From [Phialemoniopsis] sp. UDSM-2020 (taxonomy: Eukaryota > Ascomycota > Sordariomycetes > Thyridiales > Thyridiaceae), in the NCBI GenBank assembly GCA_018873225.1, contig JAEILZ010000006.1, positions 3,100,001-3,164,000 of the forward strand: a DNA stretch of 64,000 bases. Direction: 5' to 3'. Of the stretch, positions 9,615-21,692 are shown piece by piece (position 1 is the first letter of the stretch; each line of letters opens with the position of its first letter). The notes below the pieces were generated by a model. It was not told the origin of the DNA, searched no databases, and saw only the letters and a program-made list of their open reading frames with translations. A program made the translations under genes and the position numbers.

Positions 9615-10588
9615 TCACTCCATCAAAGTCAGACGCTCTTCTCCCCTGTATGCCCGCCATTTATTCGTGGCTGAGAGCACTTCCGGACATCCCTTGATGG
9701 ACCAGCCCCATTTGCGCAGAAACCCTTCTGACAGCTCCCAGCCCTCGTAATGCCAGGGCGGCGACCAGACGATCATGCCGCATTTCTCTCCATCCGTCGG
9801 ACCCTCTTCGAATAGCTCGCCCAGGACGTCGGCGCAGAGCTCATCTTCGGAAAACGTGCCGCTCGCCCGGATGAGGTTGTCGCGCCAGCCGGGGTGTGGA
9901 AAGCAGTCGATCCATGGACCATGTATGACAGTGGACTGCATCTCGGTCGGGGCCAGGGCTGGAGGTACTTTGGCGTTCTCAATCCAAGGGACAGTGTGTG
10001 CACGCAGCGAACCGTTGGTGCAGTCGTGTGACGCGTTGGGCAAAAGGCCCTCGAGAAGATGGCTGTTGAGGTGGCAGGCGCGGAGCAGGTTGAGTTGGAT
10101 GAGGGTGATCAAGTGGTCCGCGGACAGGGGAAACGTGATTCGCGTCGGTAACGAGCTCACATTGAGAATGGCTCTCCTAGGTTGGTTTGGTCCGCGGAAC
10201 AGCGATGCCGGGAGTTGGATGACGGCCTGCTGCTCCTCGTCCCAGCATGGGACCCCGTCCACAGGGGTCGAGTCCGTAGTATGAGACTTGATGGCAGCCT
10301 GGATGGCCTTGCGGCGTCCTGGGAAGCGTTAGGTATTTGTACATATGCTGCAGGGGGCGGGCGGAGGCAGGTTCCCAAGCAACGTACGGTACGCTCTAGT
10401 GCCTAACCTGATCTGTGCCCTCCGTCGAGCGGCTCTATCTGCCATGCCTGTCCAATCATCGTCTTGGCCCTTTGCCTAAGGGATCGTTAGTGGTGCTACC
10501 CCAGAACCTGCATGACTACCAACGGGAGACATACCTCTGCCAGCTGCGGCTTGAGCGCTAGCTGCAGTGGGAACTGTGTCGAAGACAT
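9615..10588 (-). CDS. bZIP transcription factor with DUF3425 domain
   Basis: Exons 10588-10535, 10475-10388 and 10318-9615 give 281 aa. Both introns have CTAAC branch sites just before the AG, and all phases close. The bZIP basic region is split by intron 2: DRAARRRAQIRLGTRAYR precedes it and RRKAIQAAIKS follows. This is the short AP-1/Yap-like basic motif (N/R-x-x-x-R-A-Y-R-x-R-K) with no long leucine zipper. The C-terminal part carries DUF3425 hallmarks: HGPWIDCFPHPGWRDNLI, MIVWSPPWHYEGWELSEGF and WRKWGW-like residues near the end (FLRKWGWSIKGC...TNKWR). The protein is likely nuclear. It is divergent from an SDR gene (start 11144), a plausible target. Confidence 0.85.
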
Positions 10589-11143
10589 CACTGCTGGTCT
10601 GTTCGGCTTTGACGGGTGCTGGTAGACTTTGTTTCCAAATTGAGAGAAGAGTCGTATCACGGTGTGCCTGGCATGCAGGAGGTTCACAAAATGTCATGAG
10701 GTTTGTTTGGGGTCCTCTTTTCGGCAATTCTGACGAGTCCGGCGGACTTAACACCCATTCTATGTCCGGCGAATCGCCTCCCTGTCATGACACTAATTGA
10801 CTGGCACTAACATGCAACAGGACTAGCTTCATGCAAGGTGTTCACACGCGCTAAACCTTATCTAACTCTAATTATGGTGATGCCGGGGTGCCGGGACAGA
10901 CTTCGCGATTCAGGAGCCCGCGGAGGACAAAACTCTGGGCGAACGAGCTACGGGGCTACGAAAATCATTCCATTCCTTTGCCGGAGAACTTTACGAACTT
11001 AAGTCCATGATGCGGGCCAAGAAAGCCAAAAGCCGTTCGGCAATCATGGCAGATATATAAGTGCCTTGAAGCTTGCTACCTAGATCTGCGCCGCTCCCGC
11101 TTGGGTCCCAGAGCTTCAACGTTTACCTCATCATCCAGACAGC
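10589..11143. promoter_or_regulatory. divergent promoter, bZIP gene / SDR gene
   Basis: These 555 bp lie between the bZIP start (10588, minus) and the SDR start (11144, plus). A TATA-like ATATATAAG sequence at about 11051-11059 is about 90 bp upstream of the SDR ATG. No palindromic bZIP site (TTACGTAA or TGACTCA) was seen. Confidence 0.45.
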
Positions 11144-12265
11144 ATGACTTTCCATCCCGACTCTCTCCCAGACCTTTCTGGCAAGGTGTACATCGTGACT
11201 GGTGGCACAAATGGCATGTAAGTGATTTCTGCATGCTTTCCCAGTTCGCCTCTTCCCCCTTCAATTGGTCCCCGGAAGGATTCACGGTTTGCTTCCACGG
11301 GCCGAACTCTTTCTTCTTGTCCCATACCCTCTCTTTCCATCCAACACTCCTATCAACCGAGACTAACCGCACACAGCGGCTTCCACACCGTCGCCCGCCT
11401 CGCCGAACACGGCGCTCACGTCTACCTCTGCGCCCGCTCCGAAGCCAAGGGCACCAAGGCCGTCGACGAAATCAAGGAGCTCTACCCCAACGCCCATGTG
11501 AGCGTCCTCGTCATGGACCACGAGTCCCTCGCCTCGGTCGCCGCCGCTGCCGACACTTTTCTCTCCAAGGAGAAGGCCCTGCACGGCCTCGTCAACAACG
11601 CCGGCGTCATGGCCGTGCCGTACAAGATGACGGGCGACGGCTTCGAGGTGCAGTGGCAGACAAACTACATCGCGCACTGGCTCTTCACCGAGCGCCTCCT
11701 GCCGCTCATGCTCGACACCTCCAAGACGCTGCCCGCGGGCGCCGTGCGCATGACGGAGCTGACCTCGGGCGGCAACCTCATGGCGCCCAAGCCGGGCGTC
11801 GACTTCGACGACACCTCGCTGCCGAACGAGAAGCCCATCGCGCGCTACGGGCAGAGCAAGCTGGCCAACATCCTGCACGCCAAGACGCTGCACAAGCGCT
11901 TCGGGCCCGGGTCCGGCAAGAACCGGGCTGTGGACGGCGAGATCTGGACCTCGTCGATACACCCGGGCGTCGTCAAGACGGGGCTCGACGCGAAAGCGTC
12001 CGAGGCGCCGTACATCATGCGCGTCGCCGTCGTCGTGCTCAACGCGTTCGGGGCGCACTGGCCGGCCGACAAGGGCGCGTGGACGAGCGTGTTTTGCGTG
12101 GCGAGCCCGGACATGAAGGCCGAGCAGAGCGGGACGTTCTTTGAGCGGATCGCGAGGGCGGGCACGACCATCTCGGGCAAGGCCAAGGGCGAGCAGGGGG
12201 ATAAGCTGGCCGAGAGGCTGGAGGAGTGGACGAGGAAGGAGATGAAGAGCAAGGGGTGGATTTGA
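11144..12265 (+). CDS. short-chain dehydrogenase (retinol-dehydrogenase/DHRS12-like)
   Basis: Exons 11144-11217 and 11377-12265 are separated by a 159-nt intron (GTAAGTG donor, CACAG acceptor) that interrupts the cofactor motif. Splicing restores TGGTNGIGFHTVARLAEHGAHVYL. The product is 320 aa. Other SDR motifs are LVNNAGVM, a Ser/Thr in ELTSGGN, and the catalytic ARYGQSKLAN (YxxxK). The C-terminal WTSSIHPGVVKTGL loop is typical of the retinol-dehydrogenase-like SDR subgroup, which often uses NADP(H). It is probably cytosolic or peripheral, since no membrane segment is evident. The gene is strongly GC3-biased, unlike the flanks. Divergent transcription from a bZIP regulator suggests possible local control. 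Confidence 0.88.
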
Positions 12266-12625
12266 GGGAGAGTGTTGCATGGTGGGTTTTAATTTGGTGT
12301 TATCGCGACGGGACGTTTCAGTAATTTGTCATTCATCGTATATACACTCCTGTCTGATTTATTTGCTGTAATATAACTCCAATGGCTTTCCTGTCCCAGC
12401 TTCGCTCTGTAGTTGGTCTCATCTGGAAGTGGATGCTCAGTGATTCCACTTCTATCTACTCCGTGATACTCTGCTACCCAGATGTACTGGGAACATCCCA
12501 TGCTGCTTGTCCCTAGCTACATCATGTTCTTTCCATGCATTCCAACACTCACGTAGCGAAACGGAAGTCAAGTCTTTTGGTGAATTAGCGATTAAAACTT
12601 CCTTGCACGACAATTGATGTAAAGC
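12266..12625. other. convergent 3' region
   Basis: This 360-bp stretch lies between the stop of the plus-strand SDR and the stop of the minus-strand permease. No gene was recognised. Confidence 0.4.
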
Positions 12626-15211
12626 TTACCTCTTATTCCCTTCGTCAGTGGTAGTCGTCCGGTATTGTTCCTGCTGTTCCGGGGTCATGGCATCCCACTT
12701 CTTGGCCTTGGAGTTGTTTCTCCATCGGTAGTAAAAGTAGGTACCTGGGTATTGGATAACCTTCAATTGACTTGAGCTTCTTTACTTCGAAGGAAGAGGG
12801 GGCGTTTGTCAACTTACACACATCCATATGCATACAACCAGTAACCCTTTGTTCGCCTTGAAGTATCTTGGCGAGTCGCCAGGTTGATAGACTAGCAGAT
12901 TAGCACTTGAAAGCAGGTCCTAGGTCATCGACAACTTACTGTTTGCCCCGATCATGCCGCTGACTTGAACGAACATGTTGTAAAGCCTGTACATTGTGGT
13001 CAGCATCGCAAAGCATCTGACAGAGAAGACCTTGACTTACGAGGCTGAGACGGTCCGATTCTGCACCGAGCCTGCGTTTCTGCTGGTCCAAGCAACTTGT
13101 ATCGGATGGGTGCTGAGCTTTGTTAGCATTTGGGCTCAGTATCTTCGAACACATCACTCACTATGGGAATGCCAACAGAACTGTGGCAATGGCAAAGTAG
13201 GCCCAAGGACTGATCGGATCGGGCAGCGCTATCAGGGCGGCAAAGCAAGGCAGCAGCCAAGCGTCTTCCGCCATGGACACGAAGCTCCTGTTATTGACCA
13301 ATTCGCTGAATGCGGTGATGGCAAGCATGGTTATGCAAGAGACGACGATGTACGGAATGGAGAGTAGGTTGGAATGAATGACGTTGAATCCCAGCTCTCG
13401 GAAGGAAAGAGTCAGGTACTGGTTGACCGGGTACTTTGGCAGACCGAACAGCAGACCCAAGGCGTACAAGGGCCACATGTCGTAGTCTTTTGAGCATTCC
13501 CAGATCTGCCTGACGGAGAGACCTTGTCGGTTGAACATGCCGCCCTTTTGTGGATCATCCCGAATGACTGAGGGTAGAAACGTTAGAATCTGCCGCATTT
13601 AGACTGTGCATTTTCCTAAGCTCACCAGAATTGACGATTATCTTCTGCTCCTTCTCTGTGAAGTATCCCTTCGGGTTCCACCAGCTCGTTGTTCTCGTTG
13701 GACACTGGGGCATGAGGAAGAAGGAGGCAAGCCCAACCAAGACTACCATGAATTCGTTAGTACCACCCAACTATAAGCGTCTTGAATAATTGTCACGGGG
13801 ATGGCATACATGTGAAAGCACCCCTATAACCTGTCAGCAACGATCATGGGACAAAGGTTCTGTGTTGACTCACTCGATGAGGAACAACCACCTCCAGCCT
13901 GCGTACCCCAAAACGCCGCGCATGGATAGCAGGCCGACAGCAGCAAAACCCACAGCGATGTCAACTGCAAGAATTAGTTAGACGTCGTTTCGATTATGTG
14001 AGACCGGCTCCTTACCTAGTTGTGACGACATCCAGAACCAAGCCAGCCTAATTGGGAGCTACAATGATGAATGAGCAATTGTAAATCACCTTCCTTAAAT
14101 ATCATGCTTACCGATCGTCCAGTGTACCAGTAACTCAGGTAAAGAATGGTGTCGCTGAAGGCGGTTAATACTAGCGGCCCTGGTCACCGAATAGGAAGAG
14201 ACCTACGGAATGAAACCTCCTTGGAACGTGGCACTAAATTGGAATTAGTAGATGAAGATTCCTGAATGCGATGGCTGTACTCACATCAAATATCGTGTTG
14301 CCAGGAAGGATGCCCGCCCCTTGAGGAAGAACTGCATTGCAGAGACAGTACTGAAGAGGCAGATTTGAATCGGAATCCATAGGTCAGGACCAATACTGTG
14401 ATACATCAGTCTTGTGTCCGGAAAACATGTGAAGTTGTAGTTGACTGACCGTTTGGATATGAGCTGAGAAGGAAGTTCGGCAACGAGAAAGCCAACTCGC
14501 GCGATGGTTTGGCCGGTATTCTGATAGACTCTGGATTAGGCATGATCCTTAAACAGTAGTGATGGGTATGTCGACTCACATAATCGGCTTTGTTGATACC
14601 TAGGTCGTTCAGCATGTTGTCCGAGACAGCATTGTTGATATTGTTTCGATCGATATTCAGAGCAGCAAACATGATGCAAACCCAGACCTGGACATAAGTC
14701 AACTCGTGTTGTCGGCCTTGAATGTTATTATCTGGACACTCACCATGATCTTCCAATCGACTTTATGACGGACTGCCCTCTCTTCCCTCCAAGTCCAACG
14801 GAATTTCGTATCGAAAGCCGGCCAATTCTCCCACTGCGGGTGGATGTATCGTTCTTTGTACTCTTCTATATTCTCCGAATCCCAGATACTAGGTTGTGTC
14901 GCGATCTATATCCTATTAGCCGACAGTCGTGTCAACATTAGTCTCCTTGCCACACGCACCGCGTCTAGATCGTACTGGTCGTCCTTGGGCCCCTTGCGAA
15001 TTCTGAGGAATCGGAGTACAGCATCGCCCATAGTAGCCTCCATTCGGCCAGTTGCTCGGGCTGCCAAAGCTGGAACAGGTTCCAAGTCGACGGGGCGTTT
15101 GTCCTGGGGAAGACTTTTGTCGACTCCTCGCTTGGACCCCACGCTCACAGCATCAGAAGGCGTCAAAGACCCGCCCGGAGATGGGCTATCGATCGGTTGT
15201 TTGGAAGACAT
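12626..15211 (-). CDS. MFS transporter, allantoate-permease (Dal5/Tna1) family
   Basis: This is a multi-intron gene, about 13 exons. Firmly placed exons include 15211-14960, 14905-14744, 14687-14580, 14520-14450 and the exon starting at 14395; the last coding bases end at a stop at 12626-12628. The N-terminal region (about 1-130) is cytosolic, Ser/Pro-rich and charged. Membrane segments begin at [31 protein letters not shown]. Family marks include [30 protein letters not shown] (the GxIP motif and the basic loop) and, near the end, [21 protein letters not shown]. The family takes up anionic vitamins, ureides or small carboxylates. The gene is divergent from a Zn2Cys6 regulator, which suggests substrate-specific induction. 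Some middle exons (about 13.6-14.2 kb) are approximate. Confidence 0.85.
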
Positions 15212-16387
15212 CTTGTTCTCTCACTACAAACAATGCGAAGTGTACTGCTTGACTGACAACACGCAAATTATGTACAATTCTGGGTTAGGGGGGACGGCCC
15301 GACCGAGTTGTCGGGAGCTTAAATTTAAAGTACTACCGTTCTTCGGTATTTGGTCTTCCCGCGGAGATCTTTCATTATTGTGCGATTTGCCAATCGGACG
15401 TATTTACTGCTTTCAATGCTGTTCACCACTTTCATGCAGCGCACGCCATATATTCATAATAGTACGATCCGATGTCGTGCTTGTTACCAACACCCGCAAA
15501 AACCGTTCACCAACGTCACATCGGTGGGTGGGGCTGCCTCAATCAAATTTCTAATACACTATGAGATCGTGGTCATTGGTCTTCTATCTTCTTTTCAAGG
15601 CCGGACGGAGGAGGATTATCGAGGCGTCAGTAAAGTCCTGGTCGGCTTTCCCAGTGTGCCAAGCACAATCCAACCTGACGGCTACATGTGCCGCATCTTG
15701 CAATGCCACTTACGGCCTCCATCTCTGGCAGTACGAGCTACTTTGAAGCAGATCTCTTCGTTCTATGGATGATAGAACTCAAGTCTTGAGAGCAAAGCGA
15801 AGTGTTGCGGTCCCTTTCTAGCTCCGCGACAGCACTGCAGCGCGAGTACCGAACGGAGGTGGAGTTTTACATGCCGAGAGCAACCCTTGGAAGAATAGTC
15901 AATCACCAGTCTGGCCGACCGAGATGTCGTGATGGGCTGGAAACGCTTATTTGGGGGTTGAGACTGCCCCATGTCCACGAGACGATGTACAACTCGTCTA
16001 GAGTGGCGACTGACTAACTTTACGTGTCTTAGCCTGGCTTGGCAAGGTCCAACTGCTGAGGGCAACCTTTTTTTCATTCTTGCAGGGCGGACGGCACGCG
16101 AACTATCTATGAGCTCTTGCAATTGATTGAAGGCTGGTGGTATTAGCATATTGGACACGATAGGCTCGCTGATTCGATCAACGACTCCGCGCCTGGGTCA
16201 TGAGAATGTCTACGGAGCAGGTGCGTTCAAATACTTCTCGATCGAGACAAGTACAGTGGAGTTCATATGTGGAGGCGCAGTTATTAGTGTCACAATCTCG
16301 TCGTCAGCTAAATTTGGACATCGTCATGGTCGTTAAGGTTTCGATTGCAGAACCTGCCTACAGGAAACATGATCACGATTCGCCGGA
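15212..16387. promoter_or_regulatory. divergent regulator-transporter promoter
   Basis: This 1.18-kb region lies between the Dal5-type permease (minus) and the Zn2Cys6 regulator (plus). It contains the inverted repeat at 15334-15348, listed separately, and an AT-rich stretch (CTTAAATTTAAAG) beside it. It contains no convincing coding frame. Confidence 0.5.
15334..15348. promoter_or_regulatory. inverted repeat TACCG-N5-CGGTA, candidate zinc-cluster site
   Basis: The sequence TACCGTTCTTCGGTA is a perfect 5-bp inverted repeat around a 5-bp spacer, giving an everted CCG...CGG pair. Zn2Cys6 dimers bind CGG triplets in inverted, everted or direct pairs. It lies about 120 bp upstream of the permease start, where an activator site would be expected. 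Recognition by the neighbouring regulator is inference. Confidence 0.45.
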
Positions 16388-17898
16388 ATGAAGCCAAAGC
16401 GCAATGTAGGACCGTTGGACAAGCGCAAGAGTTTGACTCGCTGCCAGCCATGCGCAAGGAGACGCATCAAGGTCTGAGATCGTTGTCCCATTCACAGCAT
16501 CGCTCGAGCTTACAGATGCGCAGTGTGAGGGTGGTTTGCCCTGCGAATACTGTATTCGCACGAAGAAGATCTGCCAGCCTCAAGATGACCCAGTCAAAGA
16601 ACTCAAATTCGTCAACCGCACTTCAACTCATCAAACCTTGCAAGTAGCGGACTTGCCCATCCAAGTCAGCCACCACTCTGACATCGTCTACTTGGACTTC
16701 TTTGCCCTGTTCATGCAACGCTGCCAATTCACTCAAGAGTTTACAAATCTGGGCCCCGGGCTTCTCCGTCTCATTGAAACAAGCCCGCCTCTTCGGGAAG
16801 CGACAATTGCGATTGGCGCACTTGAAGCCAGCAGGCGGGCAACTACCAAATCGCTGGGTGGGCGGCAGTCACCACATACTGTCGCCTTTGCATCATACGG
16901 CAAGTCAATTCAGAAGCTTCAGGAGCGTCTGCAGTCTTCAGATGCATCAAGTTGTCAAGGAGTTCTTTGGTGTACCTTACTTCTTGGGCTGTTTGAGGTA
17001 CGTTCTGTCCGTCTCTTTTCCTTATAAAACAAGATGCTATGCTGATTCTCTTAAGTTACTTACCCGGACATCCGGAGATCATTGGGCTAGGCACATGCTC
17101 TACGGAACTTCTAAGATACTACAGTCTTCAGGATCGATTAATCGCTTTGGTCCTCTTGGCAAACAGCTCTTTGAGGCATTTCGATCGTTAGAGGCGAATA
17201 GGGCCATCCTCTACGGCGAGGACACATTCCTTTCACAGGATACATGGCTGAGGCAGCGTAGAGATCTTGACTTGGCCTCAGCAAGCCCGCTCGAAACGAT
17301 CCTCAATCTTGAGGTACAGGTTTCTTCCTTTAGCAGACGGTAAGCACTCCGGATAGTGAACTGAGGCCAAGACTCACCTCCGGATAGGTTCTTCGACCAG
17401 GTCGAGGCAGTCCAAGAAGATTATCGACCTAGTCATCCAGATGCACGTGTACTCGCCAAGGAGGGTTCCCGTTGGCAACAGCGCCTCCAGGATTGGCACG
17501 ATCAAACCGTACCATTCGATGATTACTCAGATCCGTACTGCGCATTAGCTCTGGCCATCTACCACGCTCTACAATTGTTTCTCTGCAAGAACTATACTTA
17601 CTACTCGGTTTGGGAAGAGAACGACATTCCCTCGCTGACATCAAGCGAGATCGAGGCGCATGTTGCCGCGGTGGTGATTCAATCTGATAAGATCCTTGAG
17701 CACTCAAACATACCCGGAGTATCACTTCTTTTCCCTCTTAGAATGGCTGGCGCAAACTCAACTGAGCCTTCACAAAAGAGAGAGGTCATGCGGTTGCTTG
17801 ACCGGATATCGCAAAAAGGATTTGTAGTCTCGGAGAGAATCAAAGTCGACTTGCGAGAATTATGGGCCTATGAAAGCACGTGTAGTAATGGGATATGA
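16388..17898 (+). CDS. Zn(II)2Cys6 transcription factor
   Basis: Exons 16388-16471, 16524-16997, 17056-17339 and 17388-17898 join to 450 aa. The zinc cluster is split by intron 1: CQPCARRRIK precedes it and CEGGLPCEYCIRTKKIC follows, giving C-x2-C-x6-C-x5-C-x2-C-x6-C exactly. The intron 1 donor is GTCTGA, weaker than the other donors. The regulatory region has the FF/LFMQRCQFTQEF and HMLYGTSKILQSSG...GPLGKQLFEAFRSLEANRAILYGEDTFLS motifs of a common ascomycete regulator subfamily. The product is nuclear. Its divergent position against a Dal5-type permease gene makes it the obvious candidate regulator of that gene. Confidence 0.87.
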
Positions 17899-18013
17899 AG
17901 TGTATATATATAGAGGAATACATTTATATTTACAGCGATAGAAAAGACAAAACAAATGTGATCTCACCACCACCTTGTTGCGCAGAGGAAAGATTGTTCT
18001 GCGATGCGAAGCT

Positions 18014-18755
18014 CTAGTTTGCCTGGATGTTGAAGAACTCCATGATCACTCGAGTCCTCAAGTCGGGTGCAAAGTAGTCGTAGCCAACGACGACACCGCA
18101 CTCGTTGACGTACACCGTTACGGGAATCGCACCCTGATACATAATGCTCCACTAAGCCCAACGTCAGCCAATATGTCGTTGCGATATTACTGGGAAGCAA
18201 GAGACTTACAGCAGCAACTGGCGATGGAACAAAGTCCCTTCGCACCAACCCTTCAAACACAGCTCCGTTTTCGATCAAGATGTCCTTTTGAAAGATAGGG
18301 AAATTCGAGTTGACGTACCCCCTCCAGACCTCTGGCTCGGAAGAGTTGTGATTATACGTCGTCAGCGTGTTGTCCACCAGGCCTGTGTCGGTGACATTGG
18401 AGTAGTCAAAGTACGACGAGGCAAGCTGACCCTCAAATGCCTCGTCCGCACGAACAAACCCCTGAGAGGGAGAGTTGTAGATATAGCCAGCGGTAATGTG
18501 TGACAAGTTGGCATTCCTGATCCTTGGCATTTAGTGACAGGCAAAACAGCCTGAGGCCAACTAGACGTACCATTTGTGCTGCACGAAGTGGGCTTGGAAC
18601 TCTGGTTTGACCACTGGTGGCTGCGGCTGCTCAAAGCTGGAAGAAAACTCGATCATAGCTGGTGGGAAGGACGGACAGCCGGAAGGCGGAGAAGAGCATG
18701 TCGCACTAGCCGCACTAACGGCGAGAGTAGTGAGGAAGAGCTTGAAAGACATCAT
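18014..18755 (-). CDS. small secreted protein
   Basis: Exons 18755-18571, 18522-18210 and 18151-18014 give 211 aa, with all phases closing. A signal peptide (MMSFKLFLTTLAVSAASA, cleavage near residue 18-20) is followed by CSSPPSGCPSFPP. The mature part has few cysteines (two near the N-terminus, one late in NECGVVVGYDYF), several N-glycosylation sites (NVT, NHS/NSS), and aromatic-rich motifs ending in RTRVIMEFFNIQAN. No known enzyme motif is evident. The composition fits an extracellular fungal protein of unknown function. Two adjacent in-frame ATGs (18755 and 18752) are both usable. It is convergent with the Zn2Cys6 gene, with stops 116 bp apart. Confidence 0.75.
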
Positions 18756-20496
18756 TTTGAGGAGCGTGATAATTGAGGAAGAAATGGTGAAGAGTTATTT
18801 GGCTTTGAGTATTGGGTTGCATTATCTGGATATTTATGCCTCTTTTATATAGCTGAGATCGGGTTGCTTTTGTAGCATGAATATTTCAGCGCGTTCGAAT
18901 ACTTCCTTTTTGGGTTAGCTGACTCCACAAGTCTTGATGAGTACGGCGAGGCTATGTAATTTGGCCCATAGGTTAGCTTTTGAGGTGCGTTCAGTTATTT
19001 CCTATTTCTGTTTAATTGACAATTCACGTGAGGTTCTTGACGAGAAACAAGGGATTTGGACGGTTGGAGTACAGCAACTAAACATCGCTCTTGAGACACG
19101 AGCAAAACCGCAGTCGGCATCGTTTCATTTCAGAGTCACTGCGCACGAACATAGTTTCTTGTAGAAGTGCTCGCCCAGTGAAAGTGCTCCGACGAAGCAC
19201 TGGCTCTAAAAAGCATAGGACATGGTAAATTCATGACAGCAGAGGATAAAGGGCGATCTGACTTGATCCTCCACAAACACATTAGAGGAGAGAGCAATAA
19301 GGCAAGTTAGATCATCTTTGACGAGGCGGAATAGCAATACTAGAGACAGACCTTCGGACAATGAGTAGCCGAGAAATAGGATTGCCATCAAACTCGAGGA
19401 GTCCGTACACATTCGCACCCCGCACGTTCAGAAGCAAAAGATCTGGAGAAAGAGCTAGGTCGGAGTCTCTCAGTGTCCAAGTCCTATGGCCAAGGTGGTA
19501 GAATCCAGTAGCACTGTCTCTGCAAGAAGCATGGCCCGCACAGGAACAGTAGGAACAGCCAATTGAAGACGAAGTCTCCTTATTTCTACCACAAGGGTCG
19601 ATATTGCGAATGGCATTGAACTATTCTTTGCCTCTTGAAAGGATGAAATCACCCTGGCGACCGATGGTTGCGCGGCCCCATGGTGGCGATCACGACACGC
19701 AGTTGCATGCAGACGACCAGCGATAGCTTTCACACCAGTCAACATTCCTTGTTTCCATCGCTCACGAATCATTTACGAGTGATTACGCAGGGAACAAAAG
19801 CCCCGGCCGCCAGTCTGGCATGCGGCTGGGGCGTCGTCATTGCCGGCGCTAAGCTAGGGGGTGCGTGGATCCTCGGCGGGCCTGCTACGTTTTCAGCGTG
19901 GCCCAGTTTAGTGTGGCAGAGTCGTCATCATCACAGCTATAATCTGAAACAAAGTCACGGCAATTCAAATGGCATCGTCCTGCAGAAGAGGCCAGCAGAA
20001 TACTGGAGATATCGAGCAGTTCAGGAGGACGAACGGGATATCCTGATGAATGTAGTATCTCCTATACCCCCGAAGCAGCCAGAACGCTTTAAGATAACGG
20101 TCATGTTTGTTTTAGTCTGCGTGCCCATGGCTTTCCTGTTAGTGGAGATTGTCAGGGGCGAGCCGCGTGGTGTTTCCATGGGCTAGATGACCGTTACTGG
20201 GACTGGCGGCGCCGTCAACGGGTGATCTAAATTTGTTTAGACTCGATCGCCTCTCGGTTCCACAGACAACTCAGCCCCGGCAGTAATAGGCGGCCCTCTA
20301 TTTGTCTAAGATCTAATGTCTTGCAATGAAACCGTGAATCGGAGGCCTTGGTCGGCGAGACGGTGCCTCCGGCTCTGATGAATCCTATAAGTACGCCAAG
20401 AAGTCCTCTTGCCATGATGCTCAGGTCTGGTTGAACCAACAACATCACGAGATTCACGGTGGTATTCCCTGTGATTTCCAGCCTCGCAGAAGCATC
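18756..20496. other. intergenic, 1.7 kb, at most a minor ORF
   Basis: No recognisable family was found. An open stretch at about 19668-20186 (+) ends in a peptide with one hydrophobic helix (FKITVMFVLVCVPMAFLLVEIV), but it has no supported start and lacks coding-like composition in its first two thirds. A GC-rich patch at about 19790-19910 precedes it. Confidence 0.35.
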
Positions 20497-21660
20497 ATGG
20501 TTGCACTCAGCAAGATCTCTGGCGCTGCGGCCCTCGCGCTGCTCGCCGGCTTCGCCGCCGCTCACCCAGGCGAGACCCACAGCCATTCACACATGAGGCG
20601 CGAGGTTGCGGCTCGCGAGTTCAATGCTCACTTGGGTGCTCGCGCCCTCGGGTCATGTTCCAACTCGGCGGCATCTAAAGCTCTCAAGGCTCGATCCGTC
20701 AAGCGTCGGGCCGAGCAGGTTCAGAAGCTGCGCCAGAAGCGCGGCGTAAAGACAGGTGAGCACTGGCCAGGCAACCTGGTGTATATCAAGTTTTGCTAAT
20801 TATGAACGACAGCTCCGAAGAAGTACCGACGTGACCTTGCAGACCTCCAGTCATGGGAGGAGGTCAACCACAACATGACTGGCGTCAACTCCTATAACAT
20901 GTTCACTCCCCTCAGCGAGATCTTTGATGCCAACACGAGCTGCATCCTGGCTCCGGAGGTGACAGACGGTCCTTACTACGTCGTCGGCGAGCTGATGCGC
21001 TCCAACGTCAGAGAGTCCACCAACACAGACGGCGTCGACCTCTTCCTCGAGGTGCAGTACGTCGACATCAGCACCTGCGAGGCCGTCCCCAACGTCGCCG
21101 TCGACATCTGGAACGCCAACGCCACGGGCGTCTACTCCGGCATCGCGACCTCGGGCAACGGCAACTCCGCCGACGGCGCCAACATCAACACGACCTTCCT
21201 CCGCGGCATCCAGCTGACCGACCACGACGGCGTGGCGTCCTTCGAGACCATCTTCCCGGGCCACTACGAGGGCCGCGCGACGCACACGCACCTGCTCTCG
21301 CACGCCAACGCGAGCGTGTCGAGCAACGGCACCATCCAGGTGTGGGACGCGCCGGTGACGCACATCGGCCAGCTCTTCTGGCCCGAGGACCTGCGCAGTG
21401 CCGTCGAGGAGACGAGCCCCTACGACACCAACACCCAGTCCGTCACGACCAACGACGAGGACATGTGGAGCATCGTGCAGACCGACAGCAGCTACGACCC
21501 CTTTCCGCAGTTCGTCTACCTCGGCGAGGATGTGTCCGATGGCTTGTTCGCCTGGATCCAGATCGGCATCAACGCTTCTGTCGATTATACCTCTGACAGC
21601 TATTACAGCATCGCTGGTTGGTACGACGCTGATGGCGGGCACTCGACAGGCAACAGTGTC

Positions 21661-21692
<32 letters not shown>

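Noticed and set aside
11101..12280. Arg/Pro-rich long frames on both strands over the SDR at 11144-12265
   Set aside because: They are shadow frames caused by strong GC3 bias; only the spliced SDR frame carries motifs.
19668..20186. 172-codon frame with one hydrophobic helix
   Set aside because: Only the last 50 residues look protein-like; no start, homology or splice support, so it was not called as a gene.
20851..21642. 263-codon antisense frame over the dioxygenase
   Set aside because: It is a Val/Asp/Arg-rich shadow frame; the sense strand has signal peptide and catalytic motifs.
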